64,000 bases of DNA, from NCBI GenBank assembly GCA_900104855.1, contig FNSS01000001.1, forward strand, positions 2,604,001 to 2,668,000. Direction: 5' to 3'. Shown piece by piece: positions 8,062 to 16,748 of the stretch (the stretch's first letter is position 1; each line of letters starts with the position of its first letter). The translations under genes were made by a program, and so were the position numbers. This stretch comes from Rhizobiales bacterium GAS188. GTDB lineage: Bacteria > Pseudomonadota > Alphaproteobacteria > Rhizobiales > Beijerinckiaceae. The notes under the pieces were generated by a model. That model was not told the DNA's origin. It searched no databases and was given only the letters and a program-made list of their open reading frames with translations.

Positions 8062-9747
8062 ATGGCAAGAATGCGCAGCTTGAAGCGCTTGGCAATGGCG
8101 GGAACGATCGGCCTGGCGGCCTGTTTCGGCCTCGAGCGGCAGGCGCTCGCCGCCCATGACGATCTGACGATCGGCGTCGCCCAATTCCCGTCGGGCTTCA
8201 ACTTCTACATCGATGCCGAGACCATCAAGGACTACGTCCTCTCCTTCGTGACGCGACCCGTCACCGCCTTCGACAAGGACTGGAAGAATTCCTGCCTGCT
8301 CTGCAGCGAATTGCCGACGGTCAAGAATGGCCTCGCCAAGCTCGAGGATCGCCCCGACGGCACAAAGGGCATGGCGGTCACAATCAAGCTGAAGCCGGGA
8401 CTGAAATGGGGCGACGGTGCGCCTGTCACCGCCAAGGACATCGCCTTCACGGCCCGCGTGGCGCGCGATCCGAAAGCCGGCTTCTATCTCCCCAAGGCCT
8501 GGGCTCGGACCGAGAAAGTCGATGTGGTCGACGACCAGACGGCCGTAATGCACCTCGATTCCATCCAGACCAACTACAATGAATGGGCCCAGCTCCTGCC
8601 CGAGCATATCGAGGGCCCCGTCTATGAGCAGGTGGCGGCGAGCGGCGGCTACAACAAGCAGAGCGTCTACAACCGCAACCCGACCACGCCGGGCCTGTAT
8701 AACGGGCCCTATCTGATCAAGGATTATCAGTCCGGCGGCCAGGTGGTCCTGGAACAGAATCCCTATTGGAGCGGCGAGAAGCCGCATTTCCGGCGCGTCA
8801 TCATCAAGTTCATTCAAAACACGGCGGCGCTGCAGGCCAATCTGCTCTCGGGCGACGTCGACATGGTGGCCGGCGAAGGCATCGCGCTGACCATCGACCA
8901 GGCGCTGGAGCTGCGCAAGCAGCACCCCGACGACTTCACCTATCTGTTCGTGCCGAGCCTCGCCTATGAGCATATCGAGCTCGCCCATGACAACAAGCTC
9001 CTGCAGGACCTGCGCGTCCGCCAGGCGCTGGTCCACGCGACCGACCGCAAGACGTTGACCGACAAGCTGTTCCAGGGCTTGCAGCCGGTCGCCAACGCCT
9101 TTGTGCCGCCCAAGAACGTGAATTTCAGCAAGGACGTCCCGGCCTATCCCTATGATCCCGCCAAGGCCAAGGCCTTGCTGACCGAGGCAGGTTTCACGCC
9201 GGGGCCCGACGGCATCTGCCGCAACGACAAGGGCGAGCGACTGTCCTTCGAGTTCACCACGACTGCCGGCAACCGCCTGCGCGAATTGCAGCAGCAGGTG
9301 CTGCAGTCGGGCTGGAAGGCCGCTTGCATCGAAGTCACCATCAAGAACGAGCCGGCCCGCACCATGTTCGGCGAGACGCTCAAGAAGCGCCTCTTCCCCG
9401 GCATGGTGATGTATGCCTCGACCTTCGGCGTGACCGAGTCGCCGCGCCGCAATTACTCAAGCTTCGGCATTCCGACCGAGGCCAATTCCTTTGGCGGCTC
9501 GAACTATTCGGGGATCTCGATCCCGCGCCTCGACGAGCTGGTCCTCCAATCGGAGAAGGAGCTCGACCCCGAGAAGCAGATCGGCCTATGGGCCGAGATT
9601 CAGACGATCTATGCGACCGCCTTGCCGCATGTGCCGCTGTTCTTCCGGGCCGAGCCGCATATCAACCCGAAATGGCTCAAAGGCTATGTGACGACCGGCC
9701 ATAGCGACCTCGCGCCTCTGTGGGCGGAGTATTGGCGCGCCGAGTGA
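8062..9747 (+). CDS. Peptide-type ABC transporter substrate-binding protein (SBP family 5), tandem copy 2
   Basis: Same length (561 residues) and architecture as the preceding gene, with long identical stretches such as TKGMAVTIKLKPGLKWGDG and SVYNRNPTTPGLY, so the pair arose by tandem duplication. The signal peptide (MARMRSLKRLAMAGTIGLAACFGLERQALA) has diverged. The start at 8062 follows GAGAGGAAATC. Differences concentrate around residues 150-260 and 470-490, regions that could line the ligand pocket, so the two may have different specificities (inference). No local membrane components are present. Confidence 0.93.
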   Translation: MARMRSLKRLAMAGTIGLAACFGLERQALAAHDDLTIGVAQFPSGFNFYIDAETIKDYVLSFVTRPVTAFDKDWKNSCLLCSELPTVKNGLAKLEDRPDGTKGMAVTIKLKPGLKWGDGAPVTAKDIAFTARVARDPKAGFYLPKAWARTEKVDVVDDQTAVMHLDSIQTNYNEWAQLLPEHIEGPVYEQVAASGGYNKQSVYNRNPTTPGLYNGPYLIKDYQSGGQVVLEQNPYWSGEKPHFRRVIIKFIQNTAALQANLLSGDVDMVAGEGIALTIDQALELRKQHPDDFTYLFVPSLAYEHIELAHDNKLLQDLRVRQALVHATDRKTLTDKLFQGLQPVANAFVPPKNVNFSKDVPAYPYDPAKAKALLTEAGFTPGPDGICRNDKGERLSFEFTTTAGNRLRELQQQVLQSGWKAACIEVTIKNEPARTMFGETLKKRLFPGMVMYASTFGVTESPRRNYSSFGIPTEANSFGGSNYSGISIPRLDELVLQSEKELDPEKQIGLWAEIQTIYATALPHVPLFFRAEPHINPKWLKGYVTTGHSDLAPLWAEYWRAE

Positions 9748-9781
9748 GGTGCGCCTCGTGGTCACATAGCCGACTTTGTTC

Positions 9782-9834
9782 TTCGTCATGGCCGGGCTGA
9801 TCCCCGCAACGAGTGCGGGGACGGCCATGACGAA
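9782..9834. repeat. Palindromic intergenic element
   Basis: Arms TTCGTCATGGCC (9782-9793) and GGCCATGACGAA (9823-9834) are perfect inverse complements. They enclose a second perfect stem, TCCCCGCA/TGCGGGGA (9801-9821). It lies between the second binding protein and the gamma-glutamyltransferase and can act as a terminator-like hairpin. Confidence 0.65.
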
Positions 9835-9861
9835 TGACTCCCCCGGCCGCCCCGGATCGCC

Positions 9862-11451
9862 ATGACCGACGCACGCTTTTCCCATTACGCCGCGGCTGCG
9901 CCGCATCATCTCGCCGCCGAGAGCGGGCGCGCCGTGATGCAAGAGGGCGGCAATGCCATCGAGGCGATGCTGGCGATGGCGGCGACCATCGCGGTCGTCT
10001 ATCCGCATATGAATTCGCTCGGCGGCGACGGTTTCTGGCTGATCGCCGACCCGAGGCGGCGCGTACATTATGTCGAGGCCTGCGGCCCGGCCGGCGCCAA
10101 GGCGACCATCAAGCGCTATCGCGAAGCCGGCTATGACGCCATCCCGTCGCGTGGGCCGGAAGCGGCGCTCACCGTGCCGGGCGCGGTCGGAGGCTTCCTC
10201 GAAGCCCATGAGCTGGCGCGACGCCTGGGCGGGCGCCTGCCGCTCCCGGATCTTTTCGGCGATGCGGTCCGCCTGGCGCGCGAGGGCTGCAAGGTGGCGC
10301 CCTCGCTGGCGCGCAACCATCCCTCGGAATTCGAGGCCTTGACGGCAGCGCCTGGCTTCGCCTCGGCCTTCCTGGAGGACGGCAAGCTGCCGCAAGCGGG
10401 GGCCGTGCTGAAGCAGCCGGCGCTCGCCGACATGATCGAGCATGTGGCGCGCGCGGGCCTCGATGATTTCTATCGCGGCGATGTCGGGCGCGAGATCGCG
10501 GCCGATCTCGACGTCATCGGCAGCGCCGTGACGCGCGAGGATCTCAGAGCCTATCGGGCGGTGCGGCGCCAGCCATTGAGCGTCGACCTCAAGGCGGCGC
10601 GCCTCTTCAATGCTCCCCCGCCGACGCAGGGCCTGGCTGCGCTCATGATCCTCGCCCTGTTCGAGCGCCTCGCGGTGAAGAAACCTGAGAGCTTCGAGCA
10701 TGTGCATGGGCTGATCGAGGCGACCAAGCTCGCCTTCGCGGCGCGCAACCGTATCGTCACCGATTTCGCGCATCTGCGCGAAGAGCCTGAGGATGTTCTG
10801 ACCAAAGAGCATCTCGACCATGCCGCCGCCAGCATCGACATGAAGCGGGCCGGTCCCTTCGGCGCCGCCGTGCCGATCGGCGACACGGTCTGGATGGGTG
10901 CCATCGATGCCGAGGGTGTCGCGGTCAGCTATATCCAGAGCACCTATTGGGAGTTCGGTTCGGGCTGCGTGCTGCCGCGCACCGGCCTGCTGATGCAAAA
11001 TCGCGGCGTCTCCTTCTCGCTCGACCCCGAAGCGCTGAACCCGCTCCAACCCGGGCGGCGGCCCTTCCACACGCTCAACCCGCCGCTTGCCCTGTTCAGG
11101 GACGGCCGCATCATGTCCTATGGCGCCATGGGCGGCGACGGCCAGCCGCAATTCCAAGCGGAATTGTTCACGCGCCATGTCATGTTCGGCCAGCCCCTGG
11201 ATGCAGCGATCGACGCGCCGCGCTGGCTCTTGGGCCGCACCTGGGGCAAGACGCGCATCGACCTGACGCTCGAGAACCGTTTCGACGACAGTCTGGTGCG
11301 CGCCTTGGAAAAGGCCGGGCATCCGGTGCTCGTCCTCGATACGCCTTATGACGAGGGCCTGGGCCATGCGGGCGCGCTGATGCGCTATCCGGACGGCTCC
11401 GTCGAGGCCGCCCATGATCCGCGCTCGGATGGCGGTGCGCTCGGCGGCTGA
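9862..11451 (+). CDS. Gamma-glutamyltransferase family hydrolase (YwrD-like, cytoplasmic)
   Basis: A 529-residue Ntn-hydrolase of the gamma-glutamyltranspeptidase family. The autoprocessing Thr is at about residue 342 in GDTVWMGAIDAEG, where classical enzymes read TTHxSVVD. It is followed by SYIQSTYWEFGSG and, near residue 420, by MGGDGQPQFQAEL, equivalent to the substrate-binding Gly-Gly loop. There is no signal peptide, unlike the periplasmic glutathione-degrading GGTs, so it probably acts in the cytoplasm. The N-terminal half has the usual GNAIEAMLAMAATIAVVYPHMNSLGGDGF. It sits directly after two binding proteins on the same strand, suggesting they deliver its substrate (inference). The precise substrate is unknown; amidase activity is an alternative. 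Confidence 0.9.
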   Translation: MTDARFSHYAAAAPHHLAAESGRAVMQEGGNAIEAMLAMAATIAVVYPHMNSLGGDGFWLIADPRRRVHYVEACGPAGAKATIKRYREAGYDAIPSRGPEAALTVPGAVGGFLEAHELARRLGGRLPLPDLFGDAVRLAREGCKVAPSLARNHPSEFEALTAAPGFASAFLEDGKLPQAGAVLKQPALADMIEHVARAGLDDFYRGDVGREIAADLDVIGSAVTREDLRAYRAVRRQPLSVDLKAARLFNAPPPTQGLAALMILALFERLAVKKPESFEHVHGLIEATKLAFAARNRIVTDFAHLREEPEDVLTKEHLDHAAASIDMKRAGPFGAAVPIGDTVWMGAIDAEGVAVSYIQSTYWEFGSGCVLPRTGLLMQNRGVSFSLDPEALNPLQPGRRPFHTLNPPLALFRDGRIMSYGAMGGDGQPQFQAELFTRHVMFGQPLDAAIDAPRWLLGRTWGKTRIDLTLENRFDDSLVRALEKAGHPVLVLDTPYDEGLGHAGALMRYPDGSVEAAHDPRSDGGALGG

Positions 11452-11602
11452 CGCCGAAGGCCGGCCCGGCCTCAGCTGCAAGACGCTCAATGAATAAGAA
11501 GCCGCGATGAAACCGAATGTTCAAGCGGTGCGTTTCGAGGCATCATGGGGTCGACGCCGAGCCGCGCGCCGTATCGTCAGCCACCGAGCCCGGAGAGAGG
11601 CC

Positions 11603-11956
11603 ATGCGACAGAGAAATGCCAGGACGGGTCCCCAAGGGACCAGACAGGGCCTGCGGCGGATCGGCGCCATCATGGCCTGCGCGGCGGCGCTCCTCGCCTT
11701 GCCGAGCGCCGCCATGGCCCGCTCCGGCTCTTTCGGTGGCGGCGGCGGTTACGCGGTCGGGCATGACGGCATCTATCTGGCGCAGCGGATCGGCCAGTGC
11801 CTGAACCATACCGGCCCTTGCTATTATGGCGGCCTGTGCCCAGGCGGGGAATACAGCACCAATCTCTACACCAATGGCCGCGTCTACTGCGACAGCTTCT
11901 ATCCGTCGGCGCCCTATCCGCCGACCCTGTTCGAGAAGCTGCTCGGCGTGCGCTGA
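11603..11956 (+). CDS. Small secreted protein with conserved cysteines, function unknown
   Basis: A 117-residue protein with an N-terminal signal peptide (hydrophobic stretch IGAIMACAAALLALPSAAMA, about residues 20-39). A Gly-rich linker (SGSFGGGGGYA) follows. The mature part has four cysteines in CLNHTGPCYYGGLCPGG and VYCDSFYP, which could form two disulfides. The start at 11603 was chosen for GGAGAGAGG just upstream; a longer in-frame start at 11507 has no such site. No named family is recognised. Confidence 0.65.
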   Translation: MRQRNARTGPQGTRQGLRRIGAIMACAAALLALPSAAMARSGSFGGGGGYAVGHDGIYLAQRIGQCLNHTGPCYYGGLCPGGEYSTNLYTNGRVYCDSFYPSAPYPPTLFEKLLGVR

Positions 11957-11993
11957 AGAGACGTGCGAGTGAGCCCCTCTTGATCTCCCTTTC

Positions 11994-12105
11994 GACCCCC
12001 ACCTCACCTCCCCCTTGCAGGGGGAGGAAATGACGAGGCTTGCGAGACCATTCGCGAAGTGGCGTCCATCCTCCCCCTGCAAGGGGGAGGAATGAGGTGG
12101 GGGTC
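11994..12105. repeat. Miniature inverted-repeat-like element with two internal hairpins
   Basis: Terminal 13-bp perfect inverted repeats GACCCCCACCTCA (11994-12006) and TGAGGTGGGGGTC (12093-12105) enclose two mirror hairpins. These are CCTCCCCC/GGGGGAGG at 12007-12027 and again at 12070-12090. The element is 112 bp, has no coding capacity, and ends 24 bp before the MBL hydrolase start, so it is probably part of that gene's 5' leader. Confidence 0.75.
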
Positions 12106-12129
12106 TGGATCCGCAACGCAGACATCGTC

Positions 12130-13002
12130 ATGAAATTCACCTTCCTCGGCACGGGGTGCCCGGTCCCTTCGCCCCTGCGCGCCGGCCCCGCCCATCTCGT
12201 CGCCGCACAAGATGCGCTGCTGCTCATCGATTGCGGCTCCGGCGTCAGCCAGCGCCTCGTCGCCGCCGGCCGGCGCGGCGCCGATATCGATGCGCTGATC
12301 GTCACCCATTACCATTCCGATCATGTCGCGGATTTCTACCAGCTCCTCGTGTCGAGTTGGCATCAGGGCCGCGCCCGGCCCTTCGTCGTGCACGCACCGG
12401 CAACCGCGATCGCCCATATGCGCCGCCAGCTCGACGCCTATGCGGATGAGCGCAAGCTGCGCATCGCCCATGAGAAACGTCCCTCGGCTGCGGGACTCGA
12501 GGTGGAATTCCATGAATTGCGGGCCGCTCAGGCAATCGAGCTCGGCAAGCTTGCGGTCATCCCGTTCGAGGTCGATCACCGGCCGGTGGTGCCGGCCTAT
12601 GGGCTGATGCTGGTGCGCGAGGGCGGCGAACGCATCGTGTTCTCAGGCGATACCGGACCGGTGCCGTCGCTCTCGGACGCGGCGCGCGGCGCCGAGCTCC
12701 TGGTCTGCGAAGTGTTCGTCGATCGCGAAATGATGCCGACACCGGGCGTGCGCTCGCCCGAAACCATTGCGGCGGTGCGCTCATACCACATGACACCGAA
12801 GCAGATCGGGACGCTCGCGGCCGGGGCCGGCGTCAAGGCGCTGGCGCTCACCCATCTGGTGCCGCCCGGCGCCGAGAGGGCGGCGCTGGTCGCGGAAATC
12901 CGCGAGACCTATCGCGGGCCGGTAATCATCGGCGAAGATCTGATGACGATCGACGCTGTCGCGCGCACAGTTGCCTTCCCGGGCCTCTATCTGGCCTATT
13001 GA
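12130..13002 (+). CDS. MBL-fold metallo-hydrolase, ribonuclease Z-like
   Basis: A 290-residue metallo-beta-lactamase-fold protein. The dinuclear metal motif THYHSDHVADF lies at residues 58-68. FSGDTGPVPSL (about 170) provides a bridging Asp, and ALTHLVPP (about 237) a late His. The start, MKFTFLGTGCPVPSP, is typical of the RNase Z/arylsulfatase-like branch (family members include AtsA-type and tRNase Z-type hydrolases). Without the exosite arm it is unlikely to be the cell's tRNase Z. Substrate cannot be inferred. An in-frame extension back to 12040 would translate the palindromic element and is rejected. Confidence 0.88.
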   Translation: MKFTFLGTGCPVPSPLRAGPAHLVAAQDALLLIDCGSGVSQRLVAAGRRGADIDALIVTHYHSDHVADFYQLLVSSWHQGRARPFVVHAPATAIAHMRRQLDAYADERKLRIAHEKRPSAAGLEVEFHELRAAQAIELGKLAVIPFEVDHRPVVPAYGLMLVREGGERIVFSGDTGPVPSLSDAARGAELLVCEVFVDREMMPTPGVRSPETIAAVRSYHMTPKQIGTLAAGAGVKALALTHLVPPGAERAALVAEIRETYRGPVIIGEDLMTIDAVARTVAFPGLYLAY

Positions 13003-13070
13003 GGCTCGAGGTCGCCGGAACCGCAATGACGCTCCCGCGACGCAAGCTCCCTATCCGGGAAGGACATGAC

Positions 13071-14129
13071 ATGAAGCGATCCCAGTGCCACCTTCTCGGC
13101 CTTGCCTGCCTCAGCCTTGTCCGCCTCAGCCTTGTTTTGGGGGCCGGCGTCCTGACGCTGCAGGCCCCGGCCACGCAGGCCGGAACGCTCGACACCGTCG
13201 TGGCGCGCGGCCAGCTGATCTGCGGCATCAATCCCAATCTTCCGGGCTTCGGCCAACCGGACAAGGATGGGCAGTTCAAGGGATTCAACGCCGATCTCTG
13301 CCGGGCGATCGCCGCCGCCGTGCTGGGGGACCCCGCCAAGGTGAAGTTCATGCCGCTGACAGCGCCCCTGCGCTTCCAGGCGCTGGCCTCGGGCGGCGTC
13401 GATCTCCTCACCCATAATTCCACCTGGACGATGCAGCGCGACACGGCGGCGGGCCTGCATTTCACGGGCTTCACCTTCTATGACGGCCAGTCCTTCCTGG
13501 CCAAGAAGGCGAGCGGCGTCACTTCGGTCACGCAGCTCGGCGGCGCCTCGGTCTGCACCCAGCAGGGCTCGACGAGCGAGCTCAACGCCGCCGATTTCTT
13601 CCGCGCCCATAAGCTCAAATACGAGCTCGTCTCCTTCGCCAGCGACGATGACGCGACCAAGGCGCTTGGCGAAGGACGCTGCGACGTCTTCACCTCCGAC
13701 GCCTCGGCGCTGGCCTCGGCGCGGCTGAAGCTCGCCAATCCCGACGATTACCTCATCTTGCCGGAGGTGATCTCGAAAGAGCCGCTCGGCCTCGTGGTGC
13801 GCGACGGCGACGACAAATGGTTCGACATCGTGCGCTGGACCTTGAACGCGCTGATCGATGCCGAGGAGCTAGGCATCACCAAGGCCAATGCGGCCGAAGA
13901 GGAGAAATCGCCGAACCCCGAAGTGAAGCGGCTTCTCGGCATCGAAGGCAAATTCGGCGCCGCCATCGGCCTGTCGGACGAATGGGCGCTGCGCGCCATT
14001 CTCGCTACGGGCAATTACGGCGAGATCTTCGAGCGCAATCTCGGCCAGACTTCGCCTCTGAAACTGCCGCGCGGCCTCAATGCGCTCTGGTCGAAGGGCG
14101 GTATTCTTTACGCACCGCCGGTGCGCTGA
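13071..14129 (+). CDS. Amino-acid ABC transporter substrate-binding protein, AapJ-like (orphan)
   Basis: A 352-residue family-3 periplasmic binding protein. The signal peptide is MKRSQCHLLGLACLSLVRLS... ending at about residue 35. The mature part starts TLDTVVARGQLICGINPNLPGF, followed by FKGFNADLCRAIAAAV and LTHNSTWTMQRD. It includes the long C-terminal segment (ATGNYGEIFERNLG) seen in AapJ/BztA general L-amino-acid binding proteins. GGGAAGGACATGAC precedes the start. AapJ genes usually precede aapQMP, but no permease or ATPase gene follows here, so it must share membrane components encoded elsewhere or be a remnant. Confidence 0.92.
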   Translation: MKRSQCHLLGLACLSLVRLSLVLGAGVLTLQAPATQAGTLDTVVARGQLICGINPNLPGFGQPDKDGQFKGFNADLCRAIAAAVLGDPAKVKFMPLTAPLRFQALASGGVDLLTHNSTWTMQRDTAAGLHFTGFTFYDGQSFLAKKASGVTSVTQLGGASVCTQQGSTSELNAADFFRAHKLKYELVSFASDDDATKALGEGRCDVFTSDASALASARLKLANPDDYLILPEVISKEPLGLVVRDGDDKWFDIVRWTLNALIDAEELGITKANAAEEEKSPNPEVKRLLGIEGKFGAAIGLSDEWALRAILATGNYGEIFERNLGQTSPLKLPRGLNALWSKGGILYAPPVR

Positions 14130-14140
14130 GGCAACAACCG

Positions 14141-14227
14141 CTGGGACCGCGACCGTCTCGGTCGCCCTTCTTACAGACGGTGAGCCTCTCGCCGTCGCAA
14201 GAGCGGGCGGGACGCCCGCGGTCCCAG
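14141..14227 (+). repeat. Two-hairpin REP/BIME-like element, copy 1
   Basis: The unit starts CTGGGACCGCGACCG and ends GCCCGCGGTCCCAG, so its ends pair. Internal hairpins are GCGACCG-TCT-CGGTCGC and GCGGGCG-GGA-CGCCCGC. About 30 bp of variable sequence separates them. It is one of six copies in the window. Confidence 0.85.
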
Positions 14228-14544
14228 CCCTTGCGCAATCGCTCGGCCATTGACATCTGCACTGAATGCGTGTTTGCACCGCGCATCGGCGTCATGCCGA
14301 GGAGAAGCATCAGCTCATGCTCGTTCAGGCAGCGATATTCGCCCCGAAAACGACCACGACGAAAACGTCGACCGCGAAAGGCGGCACGACGCGCTGACGC
14401 CTGTCCTCGACCCGGGTCCTCCCCCGACGGGGAGAAGGGGCAAGCCCGCAAGCGAAAGCAGCGGGCGACGACCGGGGGAGAGCATCCAGTCTCAGAGAGC
14501 ACCAAGTCTCAGGACGAACGTCTCCAGAACACGAGGATAATCCG
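14228..14544. other. Non-coding gap before asd
   Basis: About 315 bp with no convincing gene. A possible 96-codon frame inside has low-complexity Arg/Ser-rich content and no ribosome site. It holds short GC-rich inverted stretches around 14415-14475 (for example TCCCCCGACGGGGAGAAGG). The asd start is preceded by CACGAGG. Confidence 0.5.
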
Positions 14545-15579
14545 ATGGGTTACAAGGTCGCTGTCGTCGGCGCCACAGGCAATGTGGGTCGAGAAATGTT
14601 GTCGATCCTCGCCGAGCGGGCTTTTCCGGCTGATGAGGTCGTGGCGCTCGCCTCGCGGCGCAGCGTAGGTCAGGAGGTCTCCTTCGGCGACAAGACGCTG
14701 AAGGTGAAGGCGCTCGAGAATTTCGACTTTACCGGCACCGATATCTGCCTGATGTCGGCTGGCGGGGCGGTGTCGAAGGAATGGTCGCCGAAGATCGGCG
14801 CGCAGGGCACGGTCGTCATCGATAACTCCTCCGCCTGGCGCTATGACAGCGACGTGCCGTTGATCGTGCCGGAGGTGAACGCCGCGGCCGTGAAGGGCTT
14901 CTCCAAGCGCAACATCATCGCCAACCCCAATTGCTCGACGGCGCAGCTCGTTGTGGCGCTGAAGCCGCTGCATGACGCGGCGACCATCAAGCGCGTCGTT
15001 GTCGCGACCTATCAATCGGTCTCGGGCGCCGGCAAGGACGCCATGGAGGAGCTGTTCGAGCAGACGCGCGCCGTGTTCACGGCCAGCGAGGTGAAGAAAG
15101 GCAAGTTCACCAAGCGCATCGCCTTCAACGTCATTCCCCATATCGACGTCTTCATGGAGGACGGCTCGACCAAGGAAGAGTGGAAGATGATCGCCGAGAC
15201 CAAGAAGATCCTCGACCCCAAGATCAAGCTGCATGCGACCTGCGTGCGCGTCCCTGTCTTCATCGGCCATTCGGAGGCCGTGAATGTCGAGTTCGAGCGG
15301 CCGATCTCGGTCGATGAGGCGCGCGAGATCCTGCGCTCGGCGCCCGGCATCCTGATCGTCGACAAGCACGAGGATGGCGGCTACGTGACGCCGCATGAGG
15401 CGGCGGGCGAGGACGCGACCTTTGTGTCGCGCCTGCGCGAGGATCCGACGGTGGAGAACGGCCTCGCCTTCTGGTGCGTATCCGACAATCTGCGCAAGGG
15501 CGCGGCGCTCAATGCCGTGCAGATCGCCGAAGTGCTGATCAATCGCGGACTGATCACCGCAAAGAAGCGGGCCGCATAG
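14545..15579 (+). CDS. asd: Aspartate-semialdehyde dehydrogenase
   Basis: A 344-residue enzyme reducing 4-phospho-L-aspartate to L-aspartate 4-semialdehyde with NADPH. This is the branch point to lysine/diaminopimelate, threonine and methionine. The N-terminal nucleotide-binding motif is VAVVGATGNVGREML. The catalytic cysteine is Cys130 in NPNCSTAQ. The substrate-binding region VVVATYQSVSGAGKDAMEEL and CVRVPVFIGHSEAVNVEFER follow. Length and motifs match the family. It stands alone; upstream is a REP-like element, downstream another repeat. Confidence 0.97.
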   Translation: MGYKVAVVGATGNVGREMLSILAERAFPADEVVALASRRSVGQEVSFGDKTLKVKALENFDFTGTDICLMSAGGAVSKEWSPKIGAQGTVVIDNSSAWRYDSDVPLIVPEVNAAAVKGFSKRNIIANPNCSTAQLVVALKPLHDAATIKRVVVATYQSVSGAGKDAMEELFEQTRAVFTASEVKKGKFTKRIAFNVIPHIDVFMEDGSTKEEWKMIAETKKILDPKIKLHATCVRVPVFIGHSEAVNVEFERPISVDEAREILRSAPGILIVDKHEDGGYVTPHEAAGEDATFVSRLREDPTVENGLAFWCVSDNLRKGAALNAVQIAEVLINRGLITAKKRAA

Positions 15580-15619
15580 TCGAACGGCGCTTGATGTCGG
15601 GTTGATAGCACCCGCGCTG

Positions 15620-15742
15620 GGTCATCCCGGACGCGGCGCAGCACGCAGTGACGCGCCGCAGATCCGGGACCCACATCTTCCTGTAAACGATGGATCCCGC
15701 GTCAGCATCGCATCACTACGTGCTGCGTTGAGCGCGGGATGC
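15620..15742. repeat. Paired palindromic element (TCATCCCGGACGCGGCGCAGC family), copy 1
   Basis: Two adjacent hairpins: GTCATCCCGGACGCGGCG with a mirror ...CCGCAGATCCGGGACC, then GGATCCCGCG...CGCGGGATGCC. The same module recurs at 29846-29971. It separates asd from the convergent doxX genes. Confidence 0.7.
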
Positions 15743-15780
15743 CCCCCAATTCCGCGAAGGTCCGAGCTGCGGGAAGGACG

Positions 15781-16167
15781 TTATTCCTGCTTCAGCATAG
15801 CCTTGTCGACGCTCCACGCACCGCCTCCCACGAAGACCAGGTAGAGGAACACGAAGCAGAACAGTATCGCCGCATCGCCCCTGTTCACCAACGGGTAGAA
15901 GGAGGACGGGAAATGCGCCATGAAATAGGCGACCGCCATGTCGCCCGAGAGGATGAAGGCCACCGGCCGCGTATAGGCTCCGACGAGCAGCAGGATGCCG
16001 CCGACCACCTCGATCGCGCCCTGCACCCAGAGCATCGTCGACAGCTCCGCCGGACCGGCCGCCGGGAAGCCGATGAACTTCTGCAGACCGTGCTCGAGGA
16101 ACAGCAGCGCCGCGACAATGCGCACGATGCTAAGCACGCTGGGTGCCCATTTTTCCAATGATGTCAT
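15781..16167 (-). CDS. DoxX family membrane protein, copy A
   Basis: A 128-residue four-helix DoxX-family integral membrane protein. It begins MTSLEKWAPSVLSIVRIVAALLF. Conserved features are HGLQKFIGFP after helix 1, IEVVGGILLLVGAYTRPVAF in helices 2-3, and a C-terminal helix. DoxX-like proteins are linked to thiosulfate:quinone oxidoreductase subunits in archaea and to redox stress in mycobacteria; most bacterial copies are uncharacterised. A paralogue with the same ends lies just upstream on the same strand. Confidence 0.9.
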   Translation of the reverse strand: MTSLEKWAPSVLSIVRIVAALLFLEHGLQKFIGFPAAGPAELSTMLWVQGAIEVVGGILLLVGAYTRPVAFILSGDMAVAYFMAHFPSSFYPLVNRGDAAILFCFVFLYLVFVGGGAWSVDKAMLKQE

Positions 16168-16364
16168 GTGCTACCCCCCATCGGGATCAATCTTGGCGAA
16201 TGGCCGCGTCGCCACTCATCACGCCTTCACCAAGCCTCTCTTGGCAGTTTCATTCATATTCCGGCCGGGTGGGGGCCGTAAAGCCCCCCCTGCCTCGCCG
16301 AGCCGCGCTGCGCAACTGCTCGGCTTGCAAACACGTTCGCGTGAGGTTCGCCGCAATGCCGCGG

Positions 16365-16748
16365 CTAAGGGCGCTTCAGCATGGTCGCATCGACGCTCCA
16401 GGGCCCTCCTCCCGCGAAGACGATGTAGAAGAACAGGAAGCAGAACTGCACCGCCTCACCGCCGCCGCTCACCGCCGGATAGAAGGAGAGCGGCAAATAT
16501 GTGATGAAATAGGCGGCCGCCATGTCGCCGGAGAGGATGAAGGCGACCGGCCGCGTATAGGCCCCGACGAGCAGCAGGCTGCCGCCGACGATCTCGATCA
16601 CGCCCTGCACCCAGAGAAGCGTCGTCATCTCCGGCCCTGGCCCCGGGAAGCCGAAGAATTTCTCCAAGCCATATTGGATGAACAGCAGCGCCGCGACGAC
16701 GCGCACGAGGCTCAGCACGTAAGGCGCCCATTTCTCCAATGAAGCCAT
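16365..16748 (-). CDS. DoxX family membrane protein, copy B (tandem duplicate)
   Basis: A 127-residue paralogue of the neighbouring doxX gene, sharing SLEKWAP, GAYTRPVAFILSGDMA and the terminal WSVDxxMLK. Four hydrophobic helices are visible. The start at 16748 is preceded by GGAGAGACAG; an extension to 16799 is open but lacks a site. The upstream flanks of both copies share CACGTTCGCGTGA and TTCATATTCCGGCC, so the whole gene with its 5' region was duplicated. Function is unknown; a redox-associated membrane role is family inference. Confidence 0.9.
   Translation of the reverse strand: MASLEKWAPYVLSLVRVVAALLFIQYGLEKFFGFPGPGPEMTTLLWVQGVIEIVGGSLLLVGAYTRPVAFILSGDMAAAYFITYLPLSFYPAVSGGGEAVQFCFLFFYIVFAGGGPWSVDATMLKRP

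Noticed and set aside
9586..11490. A 634-codon minus-strand frame opposite the gamma-glutamyltransferase
   Set aside because: It has no recognisable domain, while the plus strand has a complete GGT with its catalytic Thr.
12040..12129. Upstream extension of the MBL hydrolase
   Set aside because: It would translate the palindromic element. MKFTFLGTGCP at 12130 is the family N-terminus.
14250..14540. A 96-codon frame before asd
   Set aside because: No ribosome site, low-complexity Ser/Arg/Pro content, and it spans GC-rich inverted repeats.
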